A stretch of 64,000 nt of DNA, taken from contig NZ_WIRE01000001.1 of assembly GCF_009601165.1 (NCBI RefSeq), positions 1,984,001-2,048,000 on the forward strand, given 5' to 3'. Shown piece after piece: positions 34,016 to 41,710 of this stretch. How positions within the stretch are numbered: the first letter of the stretch is position 1; each line of letters begins with the position of its first letter. A program made the position numbers and the translations under genes. The notes below the pieces were generated by a model. That model searched no databases. It was not told where the DNA came from and saw only the letters and a program-made list of their open reading frames with translations. Origin of the DNA: Alcanivorax sediminis (GTDB taxonomy: Bacteria > Pseudomonadota > Gammaproteobacteria > Pseudomonadales > Alcanivoracaceae).

Positions 34016-34457
34016 GGCCCTGCGCGAGCGGTTCTGGGAGTTGCCGCTTGAGCAACTCACCGGTGCCGAGTGGGAAGCTCTCTGTGATGGCTGCGGTGGC
34101 TGCTGTCTGGTTAAACTGCAGGATGAGGACAGTGGCGAGCTGGCCTTTACCAATCTGGCTTGCCGCTATCTGGATGCCAACAAATGCCAGTGCCGGGTGT
34201 ATGAGCAGCGCTTCCGAAAAGTGCCAGACTGCATTCGGGTGACTGAGTCGGTGGCCCGCGATACCGACTGGCTCCCCTCAACCTGTGCTTACCGTCTGCG
34301 CGCTCGCGGGCAGTCGTTGCCGAGCTGGCATCCGCTATTAAGCGGCGACCGCCGATCGGTAAAGGAGGCAGGCGTGAGTGTGGCTGGTCGGGTAGTATCC
34401 GAACAGCTGATTCCCGAGGAAGACTGGGAAGAACACATTATTCATTGGGTAGAGTGA
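34005..34457 (+). CDS. YcgN/UPF0260 cysteine-cluster protein
   Basis: A 150-residue protein starting at the ATG inside the end of ycgL, which gives the family N-terminus ([25 protein letters not shown]). The conserved cysteines [22 protein letters not shown] and VPDC form a probable metal or Fe-S site, as proposed for the YkgJ/UPF0153-like cysteine-cluster proteins. Function unknown. The upstream part of the frame overlaps YcgL and is not coding. Confidence 0.9.
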   Translation: MATKALRERFWELPLEQLTGAEWEALCDGCGGCCLVKLQDEDSGELAFTNLACRYLDANKCQCRVYEQRFRKVPDCIRVTESVARDTDWLPSTCAYRLRARGQSLPSWHPLLSGDRRSVKEAGVSVAGRVVSEQLIPEEDWEEHIIHWVE

Positions 34458-34485
34458 TCTCTGCCTTCAGTAGTCAGGAGTTGTT

Positions 34486-34845
34486 GTGACGACCAAAGCA
34501 TATCTGTGGGGCTGGTTTGCCTATCTTGTCGGTACCGTCGGTGTCCTGTTTGTCTGGTGGTGGTTGACCCGTTCGCTGGCGGTGTGGGCAAAGGTGCCGC
34601 TGCGCATAGTGTTGACCGCACTGTTGATTACGCCCTGGTCGGTGTCCCCTGAACATGACGAGTGGGCGCCGGCCTGGGTGGTCAGCCTGTTTGATGGTCT
34701 GGCCCAGGAGGACATCAGCCTGTGGCGTGCAGGCGGGCCGCTGGTCGCCATGCTGGGGGTCGCGCTGGTCGTGGCGGCCCTGGAGGTATGGCGTCAACGC
34801 CGCAAGCAGGCTCGCTTGGCTACTGCCACGGCACAGCCAGAATGA
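34486..34845 (+). CDS. Small inner-membrane protein, unknown function
   Basis: A 119-residue protein with GTG start and TCAGGAG at 34474-34480. Three hydrophobic helices are likely: YLWGWFAYLVGTVGVLFVWWW, LRIVLTALLITPWSV and GPLVAMLGVALVVAALEVW, then a basic tail (RQRRKQAR). It resembles short unnamed membrane proteins found next to rnd-ycgL-ycgN and HIT genes in related bacteria. No function can be given. The HIT gene starts inside its stop codon. Confidence 0.78.
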   Translation: MTTKAYLWGWFAYLVGTVGVLFVWWWLTRSLAVWAKVPLRIVLTALLITPWSVSPEHDEWAPAWVVSLFDGLAQEDISLWRAGGPLVAMLGVALVVAALEVWRQRRKQARLATATAQPE

Positions 34846-35294
34846 AGAAATGCATTTTCTGCCAGATTCAGGCCGGTGAGCTACCGGCCAGCGTGGTGTA
34901 TGAAGATGACAGAGCCATGGTGATTCTGGATCTGTTTCCCATAAGGGAAGGGCATTGCCTGGTGATTCCGAAGGTGCATGCGCCGCTGGTGGAAGAGCTA
35001 AGTGCCGATATGTCCAGCCACCTGATGGACCTGGCCCGTCGCACCATCAAGGCCCAGAAGCGTGCCGGACTACCGGTGAAGGCTCACAACCTCGTGATCA
35101 ACGATGGCAAGGAGGCCAACCAGCATGTGCCACATGTGCACCTGCATGTGATCCCGCGCCGCGGTGGTGACACCCTGGCGACGGCTTTTACCTGGGCCAC
35201 CCGGTTATTGAATATCTTTGGCATGGGCAAGCGCCGCAGTCGGCTGGATCGCCTGGCCGGGCTGTTGTCTGAGCACTTTCCTCACTCGTCCTGA
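34842..35294 (+). CDS. HIT-family protein (histidine-triad nucleotide-binding)
   Basis: A 150-residue protein with the full histidine triad in QHVPHVHLHVIPR and the N-terminal CIFCQI pair that can bind zinc. HIT proteins hydrolyse or transfer nucleotides from adenylated substrates (AMP-lysine, Ap4A and similar). The ATG at 34842 overlaps the upstream stop as ATGA, so translation is coupled to the membrane protein. The C-terminal ~30 residues (a basic GMGKRRSRLDRL helix) extend past the usual HIT end. Confidence 0.93.
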   Translation: MKKCIFCQIQAGELPASVVYEDDRAMVILDLFPIREGHCLVIPKVHAPLVEELSADMSSHLMDLARRTIKAQKRAGLPVKAHNLVINDGKEANQHVPHVHLHVIPRRGGDTLATAFTWATRLLNIFGMGKRRSRLDRLAGLLSEHFPHSS

Positions 35295-35338
35295 TATCGA
35301 AGGCTACTGCCCGGACCCTGCCTGCAGAGGTGGTTGTG

Positions 35339-35359
35339 GCGAGGAGCTAACTTCCTCGC
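35339..35359. terminator. Hairpin between the HIT and methyltransferase genes
   Basis: GCGAGGA (35339-35345) pairs with TCCTCGC (35353-35359). It lies between converging genes but has no T-run, so the terminator call is weak. Confidence 0.35.
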
Positions 35360-35395
35360 TTCGTGACGCCCTGCGAGCTCATTTCCATCCCATGC

Positions 35396-36121
35396 TTATG
35401 GCCTTCGCCAGGCTTTGACCCTCAGGGGCCAGCGAACGGTTCGGGGCGCTGGCCCCCACGCTTCAGTCAGGACGGGCCTGAGCGTTGCGAGTGGATCCTC
35501 CCCGGCCTTGCGGGCCCTGACCAGCGCGGACCAGGTATCCAGATAGCCGAGCATGTCAGCCACGCGCCATTGGCATTCCAGAAAGTCGCCAGGATGGAGC
35601 ACCCGGGCCCAGGGGAGGGTGGCATCCGGATAGTTGGCTAACAGTGTGGCCCTCTCCTTTGGCCACCAGGGGCCAAGGGCACCATTGTGGTAATCCCGAA
35701 TCAGTGGCCTGAGACCGTCTACTTCGCATAAACCATAACTGACAAGCGCGAGTAGCCCGCCCGAACGAAGACAGCGTTGGGCTTCGGCAAAAAAGCGGGG
35801 TTGATCAAACCAGTGGAATGCCTGGGCTACGGTGATCAGGTTCAGGCTGTCGTCGGCCAGCGGTAGCGAAGAAGCCGAGCTGGCCAGATAGTGTGTCTGC
35901 GAGGTTGGCGCAGCCAACAGTTGTGGCAGGCTGAGGTCGGCGCCAATAACTTGCTTGAACCAGGGCTCAAGGCCTCTGCACGCTTGCCCGGTCCCGCACC
36001 CCAGATCAAGCGCTCTGGCCCGCTCAGGGCATTGCTGGGCAAGCCAGAGAAACAGGGAGTCGGGGTAGCTGGGGCGATGTTGTTGATAGGTAGAGCCGCG
36101 CTGAAACAGCGGTTCAGGCAC
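35396..36121 (-). CDS. SAM-dependent methyltransferase (class I, methyltransf_11 type)
   Basis: A 241-residue protein with the class I SAM-binding motif ALDLGCGTGQ near residue 37, the acidic VIGADLS strand end, SSASSLPLADDSLNLITVAQAFHWFD (motif with the substrate-side loop typical of UbiE-like/trans-aconitate methyltransferase relatives), and LRSGGLLALVSYG. The substrate is unknown. Its start overlaps the PilZ gene end by 8 bases, so it is the last gene of the small-membrane-protein/PilZ operon. Confidence 0.88.
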   Translation of the reverse strand: MPEPLFQRGSTYQQHRPSYPDSLFLWLAQQCPERARALDLGCGTGQACRGLEPWFKQVIGADLSLPQLLAAPTSQTHYLASSASSLPLADDSLNLITVAQAFHWFDQPRFFAEAQRCLRSGGLLALVSYGLCEVDGLRPLIRDYHNGALGPWWPKERATLLANYPDATLPWARVLHPGDFLECQWRVADMLGYLDTWSALVRARKAGEDPLATLRPVLTEAWGPAPRTVRWPLRVKAWRRP

Positions 36122-36476
36122 TGAACATGCCGCCGTTGTCGAAATGGGCAGCCCACAGCCTGCCGTCGGCGCGTTCCAGGTCCAGGGCTATGCCGGCCAG
36201 GAGGTGGCCATCCGGGGCTGCGCACCAGGCAACCGTGCCATAGAGATGGTAGGTGCCGTGCTCTTCCAGTAGTGCTACCCACAGTTCCACATCCGTATTG
36301 GGACGGATGGGAGTGGGCAGTTCTACGCTGATACCGGCCAGGGACACATCATGGGTCGTGAGGTAAAGCCGGTCTTCAAGGCTGACTGACGAGGAGCGCG
36401 CAGGCAGCAGCGTCAGCGAAAGGTTTTCTTCACGGTGTATGCGGGGATAGCGTCGGTTTTCCATTGCCGTTGCCAT
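36114..36476 (-). CDS. PilZ-domain protein
   Basis: A 120-residue single PilZ domain, the cyclic-di-GMP receptor fold. The N-terminal arginine motif (ENRRYPRIHRE, RxxxR) and the D-x-S-x-x-G motif (DVSLAGISVEL) are both intact, so ligand binding is expected. AGGGA precedes the start. It sits 8 bases after the 50-residue membrane protein gene and overlaps the methyltransferase gene; the trio may link c-di-GMP to a methylation or envelope process. Confidence 0.87.
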   Translation of the reverse strand: MATAMENRRYPRIHREENLSLTLLPARSSSVSLEDRLYLTTHDVSLAGISVELPTPIRPNTDVELWVALLEEHGTYHLYGTVAWCAAPDGHLLAGIALDLERADGRLWAAHFDNGGMFSA

Positions 36477-36484
36477 AGGGGTCC

Positions 36485-36637
36485 CTATCCGTAGATTGCC
36501 CGGTCGACCAGATAAGAAGCCAGAGCGATGAAGCTCACTACCCCTGCCAGAAACAGCAGAAATAGCAGCGCCGGTTTGGCCGTCTTGGGCAAGGGCTCTG
36601 TTTCCCTTGGTAATTGTGATGGTTCCGGTTTCGCCAT
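36485..36637 (-). CDS. 50-residue single-pass membrane protein
   Basis: A short frame with a good AAGGGAG ribosome binding site 7 bases before its ATG. The N-terminal half is Pro/Glu/Lys-rich (MAKPEPSQLPRETEPLPKTA). The C-terminal half is one transmembrane helix (PALLFLLFLAGVVSFIALAS) ending SYLVDRAIYG. Its stop lies 8 bases before the PilZ gene, so it is probably co-expressed with it. I know no family; conservation beside PilZ would confirm it is real. Confidence 0.65.
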   Translation of the reverse strand: MAKPEPSQLPRETEPLPKTAKPALLFLLFLAGVVSFIALASYLVDRAIYG

Positions 36638-36840
36638 CAGCGATCTCCCTTCAATAGCCTGTGGCTACAGTATCCGCTATTCAACAGGATTTAGAAACCG
36701 GTGAGAAGACGTTCGAATTGACGTTATGTGAAGTCGTAGCGCCATTCCTGCCTGCCATGTGTCCGGTGTTGGAGGAAGAGTAGGAGCGATGGGGCGTGAG
36801 GCCCGTGTGAGTGTGGCTTGTCCCTGTCACAGGCGGACAT

Positions 36841-36865
36841 AAAAAAGGGGCCAACAGGCCCCTTT
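36841..36865 (-). terminator. Terminator of the TRAP-like permease gene
   Basis: Stem AAAGGGGCC (36844-36852) and GGCCCCTTT (36857-36865), AACA loop. Read on the minus strand it is followed by a T-run (36841-36846). Confidence 0.88.
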
Positions 36866-36882
36866 CTCAACGCTCGGCGATA

Positions 36883-39210
36883 TTAGCCGTGTGCGATTTT
36901 CTGGAACAGGTAGTCGTGAAGGTTATCCGACAGCAGCGGCAGGTAAGACACCATCAGCAGTGCGGTCAGCATCACGGCGATAGGCAGCAGATACTTCTCG
37001 TAGCGACGGTAGAAGCTGCCGCCATGTACCTTGGCGGATTCCACTTCCTCGTCGCCCACCACTTGCCTTGTTAACAAGTGGTTGAGGGCCACCGGTGGTG
37101 ACAGATAACCCAGTTCGAAGGCCACCAGGGTGATCATCCAGAAGTGCAGGGGCGCAATGCCGTTGTCGAACGCGATCTGGGCAATGGTGGCATTCACCAG
37201 AATCACCGCACCATAGGGGTCCATGATCATCCCGATGATCACCATGGTAACCACCAGCAGGGTCATGGCCACCCAAACGTTCGGGAAGGTCTCCGGGAGC
37301 ATTTCCATCATGCCTGAGCGTTCGATGATGCCACCTACGCTAACGGACAATGCCATCAGCATCAGCAGGGCACCGATGTGACCGGTGGTCTCATTGGTGG
37401 CGAAACGCAGCGAATTTTCGAGTTTTTCACCCACGCCTGGCTCTGGCTGGTAGTGCGGATCCATATCCGGGGTCTTGACCAGATAGTGGACAACCAGACA
37501 GCCGCCGAGAATGACGTTACGCCAGAACAGGCTCCAGAACAGGCTTTGCAGGTCTTCAGCAGAGGTGCCTGTGGGGATATTTCCGGTGCTCAGGGCCTCC
37601 TGCATACCCGCCATGTTGTAGAAGGAATACACCAGCAGGGGCACCAGCACCAATGTGAACACGTGCAGGCACTTGTTGCTCAGCTTCTCGTAGGACAGGA
37701 TCGCCAGCAGCATCACCGGAAGGATGATGGGTGCATAGATCTCGTTCAGTTCGGTGCTGAGCAGATCACGGAACACCACTACCACGGTGCCCATGATGAT
37801 GACGTAGGGCAGCAGCGGGATCAGGCGCTTGAGGCTGGCGGGAACGGCTTCAGAGAACGGTGCAATCCGAGCCGGAGCGGTGCGCGCAAACTGGCTGTAG
37901 ATGAAGAACAGGACCAGTGACAGACCGAAGATTTTGAGACCGGAAGTGAACAGTTCATCGGTGGTCACGCTGTTATTCAGTGCAGCAATGATCACGACCA
38001 GCAGACACGGACGCAGTACCACACCCATGGAGCCGGACATGGCGGTAGCCGCCAGGGCCAGCTGCTTGCGGGCGCCTGCGCGGATCAGCTCGTTGTAGAT
38101 AGTGGCACCAGCCGCAATAACGAAGATACCGGAGGCGCCTGTGTAGGCGGTGGGTACCGCAGCCACGGCAAGCACGACGAAACACATCAGTTCCGGAGAC
38201 ATCTTCCATGGACGCAGGACGTCAAATACCAGGTGTGCCATCTTGGTTTGACGCAGCAGCATACCGATCCAGATGTACAGGGCCAGGCTAAGGAACAGGG
38301 TGGACAGTTCCATCATCATGCCCAGGTATACGCTGATACCGTGGTAGTAACCCTGGCTCACGAATTGAGCGCCAGCGGTAAGACACATGAAGCTGTACAG
38401 AGGAATGGTCAACATGGCCTTGCCCCAGGTGCCACCTTCCTCAAGGTCCTTGGGCGGGCGAATCAGCTGGTACAGAGCTGCCAGTGACAGGATCAGGAAA
38501 CCGCCGATCCAGAACTGGTGCAGGTAGAAATGGCTGACCTGTACACCATCCGCGACAGCAGAGACTTCCTCACCACGGTAAATCCAGGCGGAAAGCAGCA
38601 GCATCACGTTAGCGCTGAGCTGACCGAGAGTGGCGACCATATGGTCCTTGCGGGTGCGTGCAGGGCGCAGGGCAATGTGGTGACGAGTCAGTGTGGCGGT
38701 GGCCGCACAGATAATAACCAGCAGACACAGCAACAGGCGCTTGTAGTTACCAAGGGTAGTGACCACCTTTGCAACGCCACCTTCGACGTTGCGGAAAGCG
38801 ATGACCCCAGGGGTGACTTGCTCCTGAACCATCTTGTAGTCAGCCCATTTGTTACGACAGTTCTCCCGTGAAGATTCAAGGGACTGGCGCAGAGCGCCCT
38901 CGTCGACATCGGTACCGAAGATGCCTGCCAGAGGATCGTCAGCCATTTGCGCTTGCTTCTGGGCGAGGGCCTTTTTCAGCTCCTCGTCCAGGTTAGGATC
39001 CGGGTTACAGGTTGGTTCCCCGACAAGACCAGCGGTACGCAGCTTGAAATAGCCTTCCCAGGTATTTTCACCGATCTTCAGGAGTTGGGAGTGAATCACT
39101 TCGCCTGATGCCAGAAAAATCGTCAGCAGCAGAAGAATTAGCGTGGGGAGTGAAGATAGCCATTCACCGACGGAGCGGTTGGCTACAGTCATGCTAGAAG
39201 GTTTATCCAT
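36883..39210 (-). CDS. TRAP-like transporter permease with N-terminal extracytoplasmic domain (775 aa)
   Basis: A 775-residue polytopic protein. The C-terminal ~450 residues are like DctM large permeases of TRAP transporters: a GASGIFVIAAGATIYNEL segment in the first half-repeat, and GMIMDPYGAVILVNATIAQIA followed by FWMITLVAFELGYLSPPVALN in the second. The N-terminus is not a standard DctQ. One helix (~18-35) leads to a ~120-residue hydrophilic loop with two cysteines (EPTCNPDP, SRENCRN), then further helices that may replace DctQ. TRAP systems take up organic anions using ion gradients, with periplasmic binding proteins. It lies downstream of binding protein 2, separated by a terminator-like hairpin, so it may have its own promoter. 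Confidence 0.85.
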   Translation of the reverse strand: MDKPSSMTVANRSVGEWLSSLPTLILLLLTIFLASGEVIHSQLLKIGENTWEGYFKLRTAGLVGEPTCNPDPNLDEELKKALAQKQAQMADDPLAGIFGTDVDEGALRQSLESSRENCRNKWADYKMVQEQVTPGVIAFRNVEGGVAKVVTTLGNYKRLLLCLLVIICAATATLTRHHIALRPARTRKDHMVATLGQLSANVMLLLSAWIYRGEEVSAVADGVQVSHFYLHQFWIGGFLILSLAALYQLIRPPKDLEEGGTWGKAMLTIPLYSFMCLTAGAQFVSQGYYHGISVYLGMMMELSTLFLSLALYIWIGMLLRQTKMAHLVFDVLRPWKMSPELMCFVVLAVAAVPTAYTGASGIFVIAAGATIYNELIRAGARKQLALAATAMSGSMGVVLRPCLLVVIIAALNNSVTTDELFTSGLKIFGLSLVLFFIYSQFARTAPARIAPFSEAVPASLKRLIPLLPYVIIMGTVVVVFRDLLSTELNEIYAPIILPVMLLAILSYEKLSNKCLHVFTLVLVPLLVYSFYNMAGMQEALSTGNIPTGTSAEDLQSLFWSLFWRNVILGGCLVVHYLVKTPDMDPHYQPEPGVGEKLENSLRFATNETTGHIGALLMLMALSVSVGGIIERSGMMEMLPETFPNVWVAMTLLVVTMVIIGMIMDPYGAVILVNATIAQIAFDNGIAPLHFWMITLVAFELGYLSPPVALNHLLTRQVVGDEEVESAKVHGGSFYRRYEKYLLPIAVMLTALLMVSYLPLLSDNLHDYLFQKIAHG

Positions 39211-39221
39211 TGTGCACCCGG

Positions 39222-39229
39222 TTATTGTT
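39222..39229 (-). promoter_or_regulatory. AACAATAA leader motif of the permease gene
   Basis: Fits AANAANAA and ends 11 bases before the start codon. Candidate Hfq/Crc site. Confidence 0.42.
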
Positions 39230-39360
39230 ATACCGCCATACTTTGGGTTGGTGGAGCCGCAAAAACTTCAGGCCCCAAGGAGAGTCCCATGTCATGGCAG
39301 TGTAAACACCCAGCCCTGCCACCGCATTGGCAGAGAAGGTCATTGTTGAGATTTAAAGGG

Positions 39361-39385
39361 AAAACGGGACCAATCTGGCCCCGTT
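39361..39385 (-). terminator. Hairpin between binding protein 2 and the permease
   Basis: AACGGG (39363-39368) pairs with CCCGTT (39380-39385), with an inner CCA/TGG stem, followed on the minus strand by T residues (39361-39364). Probably a partial terminator that keeps permease levels below binding-protein levels. Confidence 0.6.
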
Positions 39386-39400
39386 CGTTACCCCCGCTGA

Positions 39401-40414
39401 TTACTCAATGGGGTTGACACATTCCGCTCTGGATGGCTCTTCCTTGCAACGAACCTTGCGCAGCAGGGTCATCATGTCCTTGCTATATACGCCTTCGTTG
39501 GTCAGAGCAATTCGTGCTTCACGCATCATTTCGTCGTACTTCAGCTTGTCGGCTTCGGGAATACGAATCCACCATTTTTTGTCGACTTCGGAGTTGGCGT
39601 TCTCGATGACCCGCATGGCGCGATCAAACTGGCCAAGCATGTACTTGCGAGACTGCTGGGCAAAACCTTCAGGGAACTTGTCCTGGCGGATAATGACCTG
39701 GGCAGTCAGCTGGCCCAGCACGTAGTCCACGATGCCGCCGCTCGGCTGCATGCCCTTGTAAAGTTCCAGAGCAGAGTAGGCGGCGATCGGGGCGAAGCAG
39801 ATATCGACAGAACCGTTGTTGAAACGACCGGAGAAGTTGGTGATGTCAGACATTACCGGGGACATGCCTACGCGTGAGGCCATGTTGGCCTGGGCGCTGT
39901 CGTACTCCAGTACCGCGATGGATTTGCCGGACAGCTCACCCACGGTGTCAATGGTCTTGTCTTTAACGAACAGGTAAGCGGCACCCATCGGGGCAACACC
40001 AGCTACCTCATAGGGGCCGGACACCAGGTTCTGATTGACTGACGGGTTGCCGCTGGCCAATACAGTAATCACGGTGCGCATGGCGTCATAGGACGGAATG
40101 GCGCCGATGGAATCCAGGCTGCCAGTATAGGAATTGAACTGGCGGCCGCGGATGCCCGTCAGTACGGCCGCGTCACACTGGCCGGCTTTCAGGTCTTCGG
40201 AAGCGATCTTCTCATCAGTATAGGGCTTGAGTTCAAAATCCACGCCCATACCAACGGCCGCGGTCTTGTAGTCCTTCATGATGTTGTAGATGTCGCCGTT
40301 GGCGCCAATGATATCGAACACACACAAGGTACGCTTTTCTGCAGCCTGAGCGGGACTGATAGTCAATGCCAGAGCTGCTGTTGCCGCTGCACCCAATACT
40401 TTGAGATAGCGCAT
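39401..40414 (-). CDS. Periplasmic solute-binding protein, paralogue 2 of 5
   Basis: A 337-residue short-form member with a signal peptide (LKVLGAAATAALALTISPAQA). It carries the shared signature (GQCDAAVLTGIRGRQF, GSLDSIGAIP, GVAPMGAAYLFVKDK) and the four conserved cysteines (TLCVFD, GQCDA, VRCK, RAECVN). Of the five it is most like paralogue 1, having no N-terminal extension. AGGAG precedes the ATG. It sits between the lipoprotein gene and the permease, so it is the likeliest dedicated partner of this permease. Unlike most of its neighbours it has no AANAANAA in its leader. Confidence 0.85.
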   Translation of the reverse strand: MRYLKVLGAAATAALALTISPAQAAEKRTLCVFDIIGANGDIYNIMKDYKTAAVGMGVDFELKPYTDEKIASEDLKAGQCDAAVLTGIRGRQFNSYTGSLDSIGAIPSYDAMRTVITVLASGNPSVNQNLVSGPYEVAGVAPMGAAYLFVKDKTIDTVGELSGKSIAVLEYDSAQANMASRVGMSPVMSDITNFSGRFNNGSVDICFAPIAAYSALELYKGMQPSGGIVDYVLGQLTAQVIIRQDKFPEGFAQQSRKYMLGQFDRAMRVIENANSEVDKKWWIRIPEADKLKYDEMMREARIALTNEGVYSKDMMTLLRKVRCKEEPSRAECVNPIE

Positions 40415-40505
40415 GGTTGGTCTCCTGGTTACTTCCTAATGGTTCAAACTCAAGAAATAGTAAAGTGATTCAAAAGCGGCCCGAAGGCCGCAAAAGGTAT
40501 AGCGA

Positions 40506-41534
40506 TTACAAAAGATCGTTAATGTCGACGGCTGGACCGGACTTGGCTGCATCATCCCAGAAGGTACCAATGCCACCTACAGGAGTACGCTTGCCGGTAT
40601 TTTCTGTCCACTCACGGTCTGAGATGCCCTGAATGATGAAGCCAGAGATAGCATCCAGCATGGCGTATTCAGGATCCAGGTTCTTGTCGTTGGCGGCGTA
40701 TTCGCGGATAGCCTTGCGCAGACGCTGATCGTCACCCTTGCTGAAAGCGCTCATGGCATACAGGGCGCTACCCAGACGGATGCCGCTCTTGAAGCCGGTT
40801 TGGGCAGACGCTTCCAGTTCAGCCCAGGCGTCAGAATTCGGCGGAGCCAGCATCGGCAGCAGGTTCCAGACCGCTGCGCGAACGCCGCGGGGAACGCCCC
40901 ACCACTTCTCGTTGTCCAGGCACTTCATGTTGCGTTCAACCTTGGCGGCGATATCGCGCGGAACGCCTACGGCGCCGTCGGAGTTACCATCGTTAACCAG
41001 GGACTGAACACCAGAGATATTACCAACCATCCAGACCAGTTCATCGAAGTCGGTCTTCAGCTTGGGACATTCTCCCTTGGTCTTCTCGCTGTAGGCTTCC
41101 AGCATGTACTTGTACGCGGTGTACTGACGTTCAGCTGCTACGGCAGACCAGCGCTTCTGCTCAATGCGGGCATCCTGCGCTTCATTGACGCGGCCATCTT
41201 TTACGGCGCGCATGTAGCGAAGTTCAGCATCCAGAGCGATTTGTTCAACACAGGTGGCGGAAGTGGTGAAAACCATGGTGCCAAGTTTCTCGGGGTGAGA
41301 ACCTACTCGCTCAAATGACATCAGCAGAGGGGTCTGTGCTTCACCCGTCACACAGGCCATACGAACGTCAGTGTAGGTCATCATGTAGGGCAGCATCTCG
41401 GACCGGCCGAAGCTGATCAAAACGTCACCAGTGGTCTTGTAGATCACGCCACAACCTTGCAGAGCGATGATCGCGCCCCCAATCAAGGCCAGTCGGGCAT
41501 GTCCCATCAGGTTTTTCATGGAAAGAGAACGCAT
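40506..41534 (-). CDS. Lipoprotein of the TRAP-like locus, possibly TatT-like
   Basis: Start 41534 is set by AAGGAG (41542-41547 region) on the minus strand. The 342-residue product has a lipobox after a hydrophobic signal (LALIGGAIIALQGC), so it is lipid-anchored. The rest is almost entirely helical with repeated helix pairs, as in the TPR-like TatT subunit of Treponema TRAP systems, which packs against the binding protein. Four further cysteines (RMACVT, SATCVEQ, KGECPK, NMKCLD) may form disulfides. It lies 92 bases upstream of binding protein 2. The TatT match is by architecture and context, not by a motif I can prove. Confidence 0.68.
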   Translation of the reverse strand: MRSLSMKNLMGHARLALIGGAIIALQGCGVIYKTTGDVLISFGRSEMLPYMMTYTDVRMACVTGEAQTPLLMSFERVGSHPEKLGTMVFTTSATCVEQIALDAELRYMRAVKDGRVNEAQDARIEQKRWSAVAAERQYTAYKYMLEAYSEKTKGECPKLKTDFDELVWMVGNISGVQSLVNDGNSDGAVGVPRDIAAKVERNMKCLDNEKWWGVPRGVRAAVWNLLPMLAPPNSDAWAELEASAQTGFKSGIRLGSALYAMSAFSKGDDQRLRKAIREYAANDKNLDPEYAMLDAISGFIIQGISDREWTENTGKRTPVGGIGTFWDDAAKSGPAVDINDLL

Positions 41535-41545
41535 TCGGTAGCTCC

Positions 41546-41556
41546 TTGTTATTGTT
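41546..41556 (-). promoter_or_regulatory. AACAATAACAA motif overlapping the lipoprotein Shine-Dalgarno
   Basis: Two overlapping AANAANAA matches that run into the AAGGAG ribosome binding site, the strongest arrangement for Hfq/Crc-type translational block in this window. Confidence 0.48.
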
Positions 41557-41710
41557 CTCAAATTGCGCGGTCAAAGGTACGAAAGTCCGGGAATTGGCAC
41601 AAGCGGCAATTACAAAAAAGCCTGCAAGCAATTACAAACAATAAATTTGCTATATGATGTGTCACCGCTATGTTAAAAGCCCGCCAACTCACCGATAGTA
41701 AGACTTTATT

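Noticed and set aside
33074..34153. 359-codon minus-strand frame opposite rnd, ycgL and ycgN
   Set aside because: Overlaps three real genes; Ser/Arg-rich translation typical of a shadow.
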